Source: a virus. From it: DNA of 47,780 nucleotides. Of this stretch, positions 8,214 to 15,797 are shown in pieces (position 1 is the first letter of the stretch; each line of letters starts with the position of its first letter). The notes below the pieces were generated by a model that worked only from the letters and a program-made list of their open reading frames with translations, was not told where the DNA came from and ran no database searches. A program made the translations under genes and the position numbers. Where the stretch lies: the IMG/VR virus record IMGVR_UViG_3300027730_002125, positions 1 to 47,780 of that record; one strand, given 5' to 3'.

Positions 8214-8417
8214 TTAAAAATTTATGAGGATTTTAATATATTCCCCAAGCCTCTTGCACCCAATACATTTCGAGGTAGTAATATAGATTTTCGTGGATCA
8301 TTACCTACAGGATTCAAAGGCGCAGGCCCGCAGGGTATTGCCCCAGGTGGTGAAGATCAGCTGTTAATAAAAGTAACAAAAAAAAAAAATTATTTAACCC
8401 CAGTAAAAAACGTATGA
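8193..8417 (+). CDS. Small protein with N-terminal MKFDDLV peptide, 74 aa
   Basis: Function unknown. Translation is coupled to the tail-collar gene through a 4-base ATGA overlap. Residues 1-7 (MKFDDLV) are identical to the start of the convergent SleB-type hydrolase, and 20 of 21 bases match. The middle is Gly/Pro-rich (RGSLPTGFKGAGPQGIAPGG) and probably unstructured. A run of 12 A (8378-8389) encodes the Lys block near the C-terminus, so slippage could change the last residues. Its 3' end overlaps the convergent gene by 28 bases. Confidence 0.6.
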   Translation: MKFDDLVLKIYEDFNIFPKPLAPNTFRGSNIDFRGSLPTGFKGAGPQGIAPGGEDQLLIKVTKKKNYLTPVKNV

Positions 8418-8434
8418 CCGCCTAATGTGGCGGT
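8378..8434 (-). terminator. Possible terminator: GC hairpin plus 12-T run
   Basis: On the minus strand a 6-bp GC-rich hairpin (8429-8434 with 8417-8422, 6-base loop) lies 25 bases before a run of 12 T (8389-8378) that follows directly on the stop codon of the hydrolase gene. Hairpin and T run are farther apart than in a classical terminator, so the call is weak. Confidence 0.3.
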
Positions 8435-8878
8435 TGGTGTTGCAGCAGGATTCTTACCACCATACTGAGGATTTGACCACTTCGGGGTAACCTTGCTTTG
8501 ACCACTAGTTACATGATAATGGGTTGCAGGTCCAGCTACGCTAGGTAGCTTACCAGACGACGCAGATACAGCCATTTGTTTGGCAGCATTAAATCTTGGA
8601 TGTTTCTTTGTCTGCGCTACAATATTAGCTAAATCTTGTTGTGTTTTGATTCCATTAAAGGCGCTGTATTGTTTTGGTTTCAACGCCACACTTATAAAGA
8701 AGGACGGGTTATTCTTTGCACGAGTAGCGATAGTATTCATTACACCAGCCATTCCTGCTATATAATCCTTCTCACCACCAGCCTCTTTTACAAGTAAGGT
8801 GGCTAATACATCTAAGTCAAAATCTGATAAAGGCTTGGTTTGCTCAATAATAGATACTACCAAATCATCAAACTTCAT
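8390..8878 (-). CDS. SleB-type cell wall hydrolase (Hydrolase_2 family)
   Basis: 162 aa. The body matches cell-wall hydrolases of the SleB/CwlJ kind: LLVKEAGGE (E32 the likely catalytic acid), then AGVMNTIATRAKN, KQYSAFNG and the closing THYH and GGHTFF elements. These enzymes cut the peptidoglycan glycan strand. No signal peptide is present; the first residues are the MKFDDLV peptide shared with the gene at 8193. It may be the endolysin or a virion-associated enzyme for entry. It lies 7 bases downstream of the 3D-domain gene, also a wall enzyme. Confidence 0.8.
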   Translation of the reverse strand: MKFDDLVVSIIEQTKPLSDFDLDVLATLLVKEAGGEKDYIAGMAGVMNTIATRAKNNPSFFISVALKPKQYSAFNGIKTQQDLANIVAQTKKHPRFNAAKQMAVSASSGKLPSVAGPATHYHVTSGQSKVTPKWSNPQYGGKNPAATPTATLGGHTFFTGVK

Positions 8879-8885
8879 CCATTAT

Positions 8886-9461
8886 TTAATTTAAAACTGC
8901 TACTTTTACTACTTTTGGATTCCTATTGGCAAATTCAAGAGCCTCACACTTATTAACAAAAAACACATCTATAACTGGTAGCTTACCGTTGGATGCAACT
9001 TTATCCTTTACAGCTGTACCTGTGTCTACAGCTTTAACAAGTCCTACGTTAGGTATAATGACCTCCTTATTGTAGGGTATAATTCTCGGGTCTACGGCTA
9101 TGGAATCGCCCTGTTTCAACGTATAACCAGTAGAGCTACGCATTCTTCTGCTATCAGCATCTGTGCCTGATCCTCTAGCCCAATAGACAGTGAGACGAAC
9201 AGTCAACACCTTTAACTCTTTGCTGTCTGTTTTAGGTATGAACGCATCTTTGTAATTAATACCATCATCTTTAATAACAATAGTTTTTGCCGCAATCTGC
9301 TCTTGCACCCTTGGCATTGCTTTTAATTCCTTTTTAAGTTCAGTGATATTCCTAGGTCCAGCCCCCGGTATAAAAGAACCAGTGCTTAGCTTTAATGTTG
9401 TTAACAGAAGCGTTAAACCTGTTAACGCCAGTATTTTGTTGGTTTTATTTGTGTTTTTCAT
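8886..9461 (-). CDS. 3D-domain protein with N-terminal membrane anchor or signal
   Basis: 191 aa. A basic start and hydrophobic stretch (residues 10-28) suggest export with a signal or anchor. Residues 86-168 match the 3D domain, a double-psi beta-barrel like that of MltA lytic transglycosylases. The three Asp of the name are D124 (AVDPRIIP), D146 (AVDTG) and D165 (IDVFF). The preceding YWARGSGTDADS loop replaces the usual YTP. Predicted role: peptidoglycan cleavage in the periplasm during lysis, working with the adjacent SleB-type enzyme. Confidence 0.8.
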   Translation of the reverse strand: MKNTNKTNKILALTGLTLLLTTLKLSTGSFIPGAGPRNITELKKELKAMPRVQEQIAAKTIVIKDDGINYKDAFIPKTDSKELKVLTVRLTVYWARGSGTDADSRRMRSSTGYTLKQGDSIAVDPRIIPYNKEVIIPNVGLVKAVDTGTAVKDKVASNGKLPVIDVFFVNKCEALEFANRNPKVVKVAVLN

Positions 9462-9511
9462 AAGAAGGACGCGGCAACAAAGGCGGCGTAAAGACTGAAA
9501 AAATTGTTATA

Positions 9512-9964
9512 TTATTTATGGCTTTCCCACGGAAAAACCACCCACTTGTCGTCCGAATGTTCAAACCCATAATAATCTGGCTTGTGTAGTTCATTCTTCT
9601 TATATACTAGACTAATGGAAATTACATTTAGATGCAACATATTTTCTTTTAAATTTAACAGGGTTTTACCTGTATCACATATATCATCAATAAGATAGAT
9701 AACGTCTTTATTTTGCAAAAGCTCCTTAGGGGGTAGCTGATATATCTGATCCTGCTTTCTTTCTTCACCTTCATAGCTCTTTATTCCAACAGTACAAAAT
9801 AAAGAAGGATTTTTCATATGTGACATTAGCACCGCTGGTACCAGCCCGCCGCGGCTGATACCTATAATAGCTAAATTTCCATTATCCAAACCTAAGGTTT
9901 CGTTGTGAATTTTTGATGTTAATTGATGAATATCTTCCCAACTTAAATACAGTTTTTCGGGCAT
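9512..9964 (-). CDS. Xanthine/hypoxanthine-type phosphoribosyltransferase
   Basis: 150 aa, the length of bacterial Gpt. A type I PRTase fold is shown by the PRPP-binding motif VIYLIDDICDTGKTL (D93-D94). Additional elements are the IGISRGGLVPA loop (residues 34-44) and the C-terminal WVVFPWE typical of xanthine-guanine phosphoribosyltransferases. It would convert a purine base and PRPP to the nucleotide, a salvage step feeding phage nucleotide pools with the nrd genes and dCMP deaminase. Exact base specificity cannot be read from the sequence. Confidence 0.82.
   Translation of the reverse strand: MPEKLYLSWEDIHQLTSKIHNETLGLDNGNLAIIGISRGGLVPAVLMSHMKNPSLFCTVGIKSYEGEERKQDQIYQLPPKELLQNKDVIYLIDDICDTGKTLLNLKENMLHLNVISISLVYKKNELHKPDYYGFEHSDDKWVVFPWESHK
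9513..9520 (-). promoter_or_regulatory. Possible late-type promoter CATAAATA
   Basis: Minus-strand NATAAATA match at the stop codon of the phosphoribosyltransferase, 51 bases upstream of the 3D-domain gene start (9461). The longer spacing makes it less certain than the others. Confidence 0.35.
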
Positions 9965-9994
9965 CTAACCATAATACCCAGCACTATCAAAATT

Positions 9995-10174
9995 TCAAGG
10001 TTTTTTCTTTAACAGAACATCAGAGATAACCAGCCATTCGTTTAAATGTTTGCTGAGAGTAATCGTTGTTTGTAGAAGATCTGCTGCTGCCTTGCCTTTA
10101 GCTCTTTTGCTCCGCTCGTATACATCTAATACAAAGTCCGCGGTAATCTTAGTCTTTGCCTTACCTGTAGACAT
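9995..10174 (-). CDS. Small protein, 59 aa, unknown
   Basis: ATG at 10174 to TGA at 9995. It begins MSTGKAKTKITADFVLDVYE and continues as a basic amphipathic helix (RSKRAKGKAAADLLQTT), ending LLKKKP. It fills the gap between its neighbours with 8 bases to the upstream gene, same strand, which supports it being real. The Lys/Arg content and helical pattern would fit nucleic-acid binding, but no family is recognised. Confidence 0.6.
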   Translation of the reverse strand: MSTGKAKTKITADFVLDVYERSKRAKGKAAADLLQTTITLSKHLNEWLVISDVLLKKKP

Positions 10175-10182
10175 AGATTAAA

Positions 10183-10518
10183 TTAAGCAATCTTACTTGC
10201 TTTAATCTTTCTCAGAATTTCTGTGTATTGTTTAAGAAGATTGTTAAGTTCTGGTGAAGTGAATAATTCGTGATAAACTTGCTCCATACTGCCAAGATCT
10301 TCAGAATCTGCTGCACCAGCAAGAGTGCTGAGTTTGTCCTTTATCTTGTCTCTCAATTGTTCAAGTGTCATGGTGCCAACACCACTGATATGCATTTTGT
10401 GCTTACCCTCTTCTCCTTCATTGGGAGCATACTGATAGCTAGTGGAAAACGCTGCTGTATTATTAACATTGACGCTCTCAAGCCAACGATCTATTTTTGG
10501 CTGCCAAAAATTGCTCAT
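10183..10518 (-). CDS. Unknown protein, 111 aa
   Basis: Not recognised. The N-terminus (MSNFWQPKIDRWLESV) is followed by a polar loop and then a strongly helical region from about residue 50 to the end (LEQLRDKIKDKLSTL, LNNLLKQYTEILRKIKASK). No membrane segment. An AATAAATA late-type motif ends 4 bases before the ATG and overlaps the stop of the membrane gene upstream. A virion or accessory structural role is possible. Confidence 0.6.
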   Translation of the reverse strand: MSNFWQPKIDRWLESVNVNNTAAFSTSYQYAPNEGEEGKHKMHISGVGTMTLEQLRDKIKDKLSTLAGAADSEDLGSMEQVYHELFTSPELNNLLKQYTEILRKIKASKIA

Positions 10519-10521
10519 ATA

Positions 10522-10851
10522 TTATTTATTCTTATCGATCACTGTCTTATAGAGATAAGCAACACTCGGATAGGTAAACCAAGCTAAAAACGGGAAATAC
10601 GCAGGTAAATCAAAAACTATATAAAAACTAACACCTATACACAAAGATCCCCAGAAGGAGCTACAAATATAGCAGCCAAGTAATTTTCCAAAAAATGGTG
10701 ATTTAAATAGCAATGCTGTTTCAAAGTCGGCATTGCTATGGATGCTCTTACTAATAAAAATTTGTCCTAAAGTTGTTTTTATTGGACTATAAAACCATAT
10801 TAATAATGCTGTAAGGGTTACACCTAAGCCAGAAAGATAGTATTCAATCAT
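10522..10851 (-). CDS. Small membrane protein, DUF1360-like
   Basis: 109 aa with hydrophobic segments near residues 4-22, 55-80 and 84-101. The motif LLGCYICSSFWGSLCIG (about 57-73) matches the C-x-x-C-x-x-F/W-x-G signature of DUF1360 membrane proteins, function unknown. Start ATG at 10851 overlaps the stop of the dehydrogenase gene (ATGA). Position at the downstream end of the sugar cassette may be incidental. Confidence 0.65.
   Translation of the reverse strand: MIEYYLSGLGVTLTALLIWFYSPIKTTLGQIFISKSIHSNADFETALLFKSPFFGKLLGCYICSSFWGSLCIGVSFYIVFDLPAYFPFLAWFTYPSVAYLYKTVIDKNK
10523..10530 (-). promoter_or_regulatory. Late-type promoter AATAAATA
   Basis: Minus-strand NATAAATA match 4 bases before the ATG at 10518; a transcript from it would be almost leaderless. 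Confidence 0.4.
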
Positions 10852-11618
10852 TTTTGCACCCTGTGTTCTTTGTTAATGTTTCTCATAAACTTAATTAATT
10901 TACTCTTACTGAATTTTTCAAACTCTAAATTGTCTTTATCAAAGCAATGTCCGCCCCACCCTCTTTTACCATCCCTACCCGGTACCTGTGTATGTGAAGG
11001 GCCTATACGTTCATCTAATACTAGAAGCTCGACTAACCTTTTATATGATACTGGTATTTTTAATTTCTCATGTATGTTATATAGCTCATTAAAAAAAGTA
11101 ATTTTATATGCTAAAAAACCATTTGCAGCATATTTTACTAGCGCCGCGGTCCTAATATCTGTTAATTCTACTTGCTTTAAAAGTCTTAATCTAGATTTTA
11201 AAACTTTCGATAGAGCAATACATGCCAGACGATCCCCTCCAAAAATAGCAAATTTTTGTAATTGGAAATCACGTATGTTTGAATGGTGGGAGAGATATTC
11301 AGGGCTATGAATTAAATGTATATTCCTATATCTCTTTTCTGCACATTCATAAAATGCTGGAGATGCTGTAGACTTGCAGCAGACAATAGTCCCCTTCTTC
11401 ATATGTTTATCGAGGAGCCAAAGCACACTGTTAAGAGTCTTAAAGTTATTAGTTGCAGGTGTATCTACGCAAACAAATACTGCGTTAAAGCTAATTTGCG
11501 AAACGTCAGTAATTAATAAATTATTAATTCGCGGGTCAATAATAATTTTTTCTGCTTTCTTAAAAATAGAAGATACAGCAGAGCCAACATAACCATGACC
11601 AACAATTAATACTTTCAT
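10848..11618 (-). CDS. Short UDP-glucose/GDP-mannose dehydrogenase-like protein
   Basis: 256 aa, against about 390-450 for the family. The NAD-binding start (VGHGYVGSAV) and the central domain with K162 and N166 (VKYAANGFLAYKITFFNE) are present. So is the catalytic Cys, C225 in WGGHCFDKDN. It then ends about 30 residues later, lacking the C-terminal UDP-sugar-binding domain. The Rossmann domain also looks shortened. It could still be a minimal oxidase acting on an unusual sugar, or a regulatory relic; the active-site conservation argues against decay. It overlaps both neighbours by 4 bases (ATGA). Confidence 0.82.
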   Translation of the reverse strand: MKVLIVGHGYVGSAVSSIFKKAEKIIIDPRINNLLITDVSQISFNAVFVCVDTPATNNFKTLNSVLWLLDKHMKKGTIVCCKSTASPAFYECAEKRYRNIHLIHSPEYLSHHSNIRDFQLQKFAIFGGDRLACIALSKVLKSRLRLLKQVELTDIRTAALVKYAANGFLAYKITFFNELYNIHEKLKIPVSYKRLVELLVLDERIGPSHTQVPGRDGKRGWGGHCFDKDNLEFEKFSKSKLIKFMRNINKEHRVQK

Positions 11619-11794
11619 GATCTAATTATTTTTATGTATTTATCACGAATTTTTATACGCTCACATTCCTTGCATTGTGCAGAGATACTGTTAATTTCCT
11701 CAACAAACGCTTGTCGAAGAGTTTCTCCGTTTTTAATAGAGCTAGGGCATGGTTTAGATAAGTCAAAAAACTGTAAAACTGTCGACACGTCCAT
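11615..11794 (-). CDS. Small protein with Cys pair, 59 aa
   Basis: ATG at 11794, TGA at 11615; the stop overlaps the ATG of the dehydrogenase (11618) as ATGA, strong evidence for a real coupled gene. The sequence begins MDVSTVLQFFDLSKPCPSS and has CKEC near residue 41 with a basic, helical end. Together with the first Cys, the CxxC could bind a metal. No family recognised. A GATAAATA motif (11644 to 11637) lies inside it. Confidence 0.65.
   Translation of the reverse strand: MDVSTVLQFFDLSKPCPSSIKNGETLRQAFVEEINSISAQCKECERIKIRDKYIKIIRS
11637..11644 (-). promoter_or_regulatory. Possible late-type promoter GATAAATA
   Basis: Minus-strand NATAAATA match 18 bases upstream of the dehydrogenase ATG, within the small upstream gene. 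Confidence 0.35.
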
Positions 11795-11859
11795 TCAGCA
11801 ATTTTAGTACAACTTCTTGTAAAATCAAGAATCTGAGCTAAATTAAGATACTAATTCAT

Positions 11860-12666
11860 ATGAATACAGCATTACTCTTTGCACTGAATGACGACTTCAT
11901 TCTTAGTATGAAAGTATTTTTACTGAGTTTAATTAAGACTAATCCCTGGTTCGACGGAGATATCTTGCTTCTGTCTGATGGTAATCTTTCTAATGAAAAT
12001 ATAGAATCAGTTAAATTACTATACAAACATATCAAAGTATTACAGCCCAAAAAAAATGATTATACTGGATGTAAGCCTACTACAGAGCAATGGGGCTATA
12101 ATCTTTTCTATAGGTTTGATGTTTTTGAAATGGGAGACCTGGGATATAATAGAATTATAATTCTGGACTCCGACATGGTTGTACTTAAGGATATATCAGA
12201 GTTGTTTAATTATGATTATGATTTTGGTTCTTGCAGAAAGCATTTAGGTATTCCTGAAATAGGTCCTAATGATCCCAAGGTTAGAGATAAAGAGCGCTTC
12301 AATTGTGGTTTAATGTCAATATCAAAGAATATTCTCAGACCGTATTATAAAGATAAGCTAATACGGATAGCGTCACGGAAGAGTTGGTCTAGCGATCAAC
12401 CTGTCTTTAATATCTGCTTCGAAGATACTGTAAAGTATCTTCCACAAGAATTTAATGTGGTGAGTTCAATAGCTACAGGAAAAATGCTTCAGAGTGCAAA
12501 TATTATACAGTATCATGGATTCACTAAACCATGGCATTCAGATGACCCTAAAAAATGCTTTGAGCCGTTTGTATTAGATGAATTGAGCAAAGTAGCTACT
12601 GATACAAATAAAGAGGCAGAAAACCTTAAGAGAATTTTTGATTCGTATGCTAAGCAATGTGTCTGA
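11860..12666 (+). CDS. Family 8-type glycosyltransferase
   Basis: 268 aa, GT-A fold of the GT8 kind (glycogenin/LPS galactosyl- and glucosyltransferases). It starts with the nucleotide-binding strand LLFALNDDFI and has the metal-binding DSD motif at D103-D105. It closes with the family signature QYHGFTKPWH (about residues 217-226). It would transfer a hexose from a UDP-sugar. It is one of only two plus-strand genes inside the minus-strand cassette, starting 65 bases from a divergent small gene. Its 3' end overlaps the convergent deacetylase by 17 bases. Confidence 0.88.
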   Translation: MNTALLFALNDDFILSMKVFLLSLIKTNPWFDGDILLLSDGNLSNENIESVKLLYKHIKVLQPKKNDYTGCKPTTEQWGYNLFYRFDVFEMGDLGYNRIIILDSDMVVLKDISELFNYDYDFGSCRKHLGIPEIGPNDPKVRDKERFNCGLMSISKNILRPYYKDKLIRIASRKSWSSDQPVFNICFEDTVKYLPQEFNVVSSIATGKMLQSANIIQYHGFTKPWHSDDPKKCFEPFVLDELSKVATDTNKEAENLKRIFDSYAKQCV

Positions 12667-13306
12667 GACACATAAAGGCTTCTGCAAATTCTGAGTTACA
12701 CTCCATACCTCTAAGCCTTGCAAGTGTTTCTAAACCTTTTGCTGATCTGGGGTGAGGCTCTTTCATTAATTCACCTGTGTAGCATAAAAGTGAATTTACT
12801 TTATTACGGAATTCTTTATCTGACAGTTTGATATAGTAATTTGGTACAAACATGTTATGGGGTATTTTTAATGATTGATCGGTGGAGCTCGCTATCTCAC
12901 CTACTAAAAATCTCTTCACCTTTAACCCACCCCACACACGTATAAGCCTAGATACGCAATCATATGTTATCTGATGATCCTGGTGATTATCACCCCAGAA
13001 TGTAGTATAAACAATTGTGGGGTCTAATTCATAGAGAGCAGTCTCTAGTGCACGGAAAAGTAATAAGGGATTATCTGATATAGTAATCTCAGGTATATGT
13101 AAGTATTTTATATCGTGATATTTTAAAATGTCTTTGGCTATCCTAGTACACTCTATCTGATACTCAGATCTCTGGTCATTAGGTGCAGCACCACGCGCAA
13201 AAATTACTGTAACATTATCTCCTCCCTGAATATGTTTTTGTATAGCTCCTGCGAATCCAATAGCCTCATCGTCACCATGAGGAACCACTATGACAACTCT
13301 TTCCAT
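12650..13306 (-). CDS. PIG-L/LmbE family N-acetylglucosaminyl deacetylase
   Basis: 218 aa. The Zn-binding start VVPHGDDEAIGFAG corresponds to the family HPDDE motif, with H10 and D13 as ligands, and the third ligand is in DNHQDHQ. These enzymes remove the N-acetyl group from GlcNAc-containing substrates. The GT neighbours suggest an acetylated sugar on a lipid or polymer. I chose the ATG at 13306, because family members begin just before the first motif; an ATG at 13324 would overlap the upstream gene by 11 bases. Confidence 0.88.
   Translation of the reverse strand: MERVVIVVPHGDDEAIGFAGAIQKHIQGGDNVTVIFARGAAPNDQRSEYQIECTRIAKDILKYHDIKYLHIPEITISDNPLLLFRALETALYELDPTIVYTTFWGDNHQDHQITYDCVSRLIRVWGGLKVKRFLVGEIASSTDQSLKIPHNMFVPNYYIKLSDKEFRNKVNSLLCYTGELMKEPHPRSAKGLETLARLRGMECNSEFAEAFMCLRHIA
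12657..12673. terminator. Symmetric hairpin at the convergent gene junction
   Basis: A perfect 7-bp stem (12657-12663 with 12667-12673) with a 3-base loop that is the TGA stop of the plus-strand glycosyltransferase. It covers the junction of the two convergent genes. No T run follows on either strand, so termination is only possible, not shown. Confidence 0.3.
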
Positions 13307-13313
13307 TGATTTA

Positions 13314-14165
13314 TTATATGTCATAATTACAGGTACTCAACTGCGTGCTTTGTTGTTTGCTCAAAAAATACTTTGATAGTTTTTTTAATAAAATGTCTAC
13401 GTATGATCTTCCGTTTAATTTTGTTAATGCTTGTATAATATACGGGTCAAATTGATCTGCTATATTCTTGCTGTGCCAGGGTTTTCTATGCCCAATATAT
13501 TGTAAATTTGGCACTATATTCTTTAAGGTACCGTACCCAACTTCATCAGTACATAAATTATATTGCTTAGGAAGCCAGGTGACCCTTTCTTTAAAAAAAG
13601 TGTTTAAAATAGGCTCATTGCCAACCCATTTTTTTGATAAAACTCTCTCATCTACTGGTGGACCTTGCTTGAGCAGATCAATTAAACCATCTCGAGTTGA
13701 GGAGCTTAAAAATGGCTTACCTATAACCATAACTCCAGCAGCAAAACCTATATTACCTTCAAATTGAAGCATGCGTGTAGCTGGTCTTAGAACAGCGCCA
13801 AAATTAATATCAGATAAAATTAAAGGTGTCATATCAATATTAAAAACAATATCACAATCAAAAAATATTATTTTTTCGTATTCTTTTAGTAAAAATATAT
13901 CAAATCGATAGCCGCAGTTGTACGGCCATATGCGGTGTTCTGTATCATATGTAACTCCTGGGTAATCTGCTGTACGTATAAGCTTAAAAATTGTACGGGG
14001 GTATAATTGTCTTATCTTTTCTTTATTTGCCTCACTGAGTGTACCCCATTCGAAAATAACAATATCATAATTAAAATTAACTGTTGTTGCAATTAATGTT
14101 GAAGCTGCAACCATATAACCCGGTACAAAATTGTCATCTAAGGTTGTTACAAAGGCAGCATTCAT
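13314..14165 (-). CDS. Family 8-type glycosyltransferase (second copy)
   Basis: 283 aa. Same fold and order of motifs as the gene at 11860: FVTTLDDNFV at the start, the DCD metal site at D103-D105, and QYIGHRKPWH near residue 236. The two share clear similarity over the core but are diverged, so they probably act on different acceptors or donors. ATG overlaps the stop of the upstream glycosyltransferase by 4 bases, indicating one transcript. Confidence 0.88.
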   Translation of the reverse strand: MNAAFVTTLDDNFVPGYMVAASTLIATTVNFNYDIVIFEWGTLSEANKEKIRQLYPRTIFKLIRTADYPGVTYDTEHRIWPYNCGYRFDIFLLKEYEKIIFFDCDIVFNIDMTPLILSDINFGAVLRPATRMLQFEGNIGFAAGVMVIGKPFLSSSTRDGLIDLLKQGPPVDERVLSKKWVGNEPILNTFFKERVTWLPKQYNLCTDEVGYGTLKNIVPNLQYIGHRKPWHSKNIADQFDPYIIQALTKLNGRSYVDILLKKLSKYFLSKQQSTQLSTCNYDI

Positions 14166-14905
14166 AGTAGCTTATGTTTTTTTAATAAATTATAAAATAA
14201 TGTTGTTGGTATAGGTTTATTAAAGTTTCTTTTTATAGAGTAATCCCACTGACCTGTGGATGTTGCTTCATTGCACCAATGTAGTGCATACTTTGGTTGT
14301 AGTTCTTTTTTACAAAAAACACCTATGCTGAGCATCTTTCTTATATCTTCAATGTTATCGTTTCCAAACCAGTCAATTGGTGCAATGTATTGCTCCAGAG
14401 AATGTTTCTTGACGCAATCTCTCAATATTTCTACCGGCTTGACCCATCTGTCATTACTTTTATCTATGTGCTTTTCTGTTAATGCTATGCAATCGTCGAG
14501 AAAAGGTGCATTCTTAGGTATTTTTATTATATTACCAACTATCTCCACCTTGTTGTGTGGACGTATTACATACTCGCTGTTGCTAATGGCAGCAAACGAT
14601 TGCAGACAGGTAACATCCATGTCGCAATACCAACCGCCCACAGCTTTTAATAGATAGTATCTAAAGAGATCGGAGAAGCCACCATAACTTCCTGCTCTGC
14701 AATCTCCACGACCTTCGTAAGAAAAAATTCTCGATGATGGTAGAATTTCATTTGCATCTCTCTTAAAGGTACCTTCAGGTATACCCGCACACTCTCCTTC
14801 GTATAACCACACTACCGGCTGATGGCCGTTATCAAAAAAAGATTTTAACGTTAGTTGTTCAAGCTTACCTAATTTATTTCCGATCCATAAAAAATTAATT
14901 TCCAT
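14162..14905 (-). CDS. Glycosyltransferase with DXD motif (Gly_transf_sug type)
   Basis: 247 aa. The opening MEINFLWIG, the SYGGFSDLFRYYLL helix (about 73-86) and GGWYCDMDVTC (D95-M-D97) are the standard elements of the DXD sugar-transferase family related to Och1 and capsular polysaccharide synthases. The R-near-DXD arrangement is intact. It probably adds a sugar from a nucleotide donor. It overlaps genes on both sides, within the cassette. Confidence 0.88.
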   Translation of the reverse strand: MEINFLWIGNKLGKLEQLTLKSFFDNGHQPVVWLYEGECAGIPEGTFKRDANEILPSSRIFSYEGRGDCRAGSYGGFSDLFRYYLLKAVGGWYCDMDVTCLQSFAAISNSEYVIRPHNKVEIVGNIIKIPKNAPFLDDCIALTEKHIDKSNDRWVKPVEILRDCVKKHSLEQYIAPIDWFGNDNIEDIRKMLSIGVFCKKELQPKYALHWCNEATSTGQWDYSIKRNFNKPIPTTLFYNLLKKHKLL

Positions 14906-15797
14906 ATGCGAACCATGGTAGGGGGTAGAGTATGTCTGGCCATAAATTAATGACCTCTTTTATATTATGACAGTCATTGAGAATGTCTTTATTAATACTT
15001 TTAATCGCCTCAGTATACTGATAGCTTTGTGTAATATGTTCTTGCTTTTCTATATCATCCAAGTCTGTGGAGCTTTCTAGTAATTGCTTTAGTATATTTT
15101 CTATATATACCAACGCATTTTCTTTCTGCTTTTCTATTTCATAATACCAAAGCGTTTTAACTGCATTGATAATATCAATATCCTTATTATTAATAATGTT
15201 GTTTGTAGTGCCAATTTGTCGTAGACCAGGTAATATATACTGATCACTATCCTTGACAATAAAAAACTTATTAATTGCATCTTGCTTAATTTTATTGCTA
15301 ATTATTTCAGCAGATTCACCCGGTGTGGGTAGTTCAAGGAATCTAACTAAATAGCTTGCATTAATTAAATCTCTATCTGATTTATGCACAACATCCATTG
15401 ACTCTAGAATAAAGGAAATAAACCGCGCGCGCTCTTGATTAATAAAATTTTTAATATTCTCTATGTAGCTTTTGTCTTGTATGAGAAAATCTCTACCAAA
15501 TGTTTGCGCGAGTCCAACATCTTTCGTCAAGTCGTCAAGATAGACATTTGGTGGGAGATGCTGGTACTCTAACACGTCAATACTAAGATTGCTGATATCT
15601 AGTGCTTTGTCGCTAATTACATCTACAAAATCTCCAGCGACTTGGGGTAAACCAAAAAACGAAGCATACTTTGAGCTGCAAACTATAACAAATTTCTTTG
15701 AAGAGTTTTCCGAAAAGAAAATCTTAATTACTACCCCTCGATCAAGAAGAGTTGTAGTCAGCGGTAACAGGGATCCGCTACACATAGTATGGTTCAT
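14895..15797 (-). CDS. Unknown protein with C-terminal WPDIL motif (300 aa)
   Basis: Function unknown. The N-terminal part is beta/alpha mixed, and from about residue 205 it is a long charged helix. It ends in VINLWPDILYPLPWF, nearly the same as the end of the protein at 20809-21723 (LLKFWPDILAPGPSLL). Helix-plus-WP endings recall C-terminal pieces of phage tail-fibre assembly proteins, so one idea is a fibre-related adaptor. It is coupled to RfbH by ATGA (15794-15797). No membrane segment or signal. Confidence 0.6.
   Translation of the reverse strand: MNHTMCSGSLLPLTTTLLDRGVVIKIFFSENSSKKFVIVCSSKYASFFGLPQVAGDFVDVISDKALDISNLSIDVLEYQHLPPNVYLDDLTKDVGLAQTFGRDFLIQDKSYIENIKNFINQERARFISFILESMDVVHKSDRDLINASYLVRFLELPTPGESAEIISNKIKQDAINKFFIVKDSDQYILPGLRQIGTTNNIINNKDIDIINAVKTLWYYEIEKQKENALVYIENILKQLLESSTDLDDIEKQEHITQSYQYTEAIKSINKDILNDCHNIKEVINLWPDILYPLPWFAYGN

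Noticed and set aside
12657-12673. Firm bidirectional terminator
   Set aside because: The stem is perfect, but there is no T run on either side, so it is only listed with low confidence.
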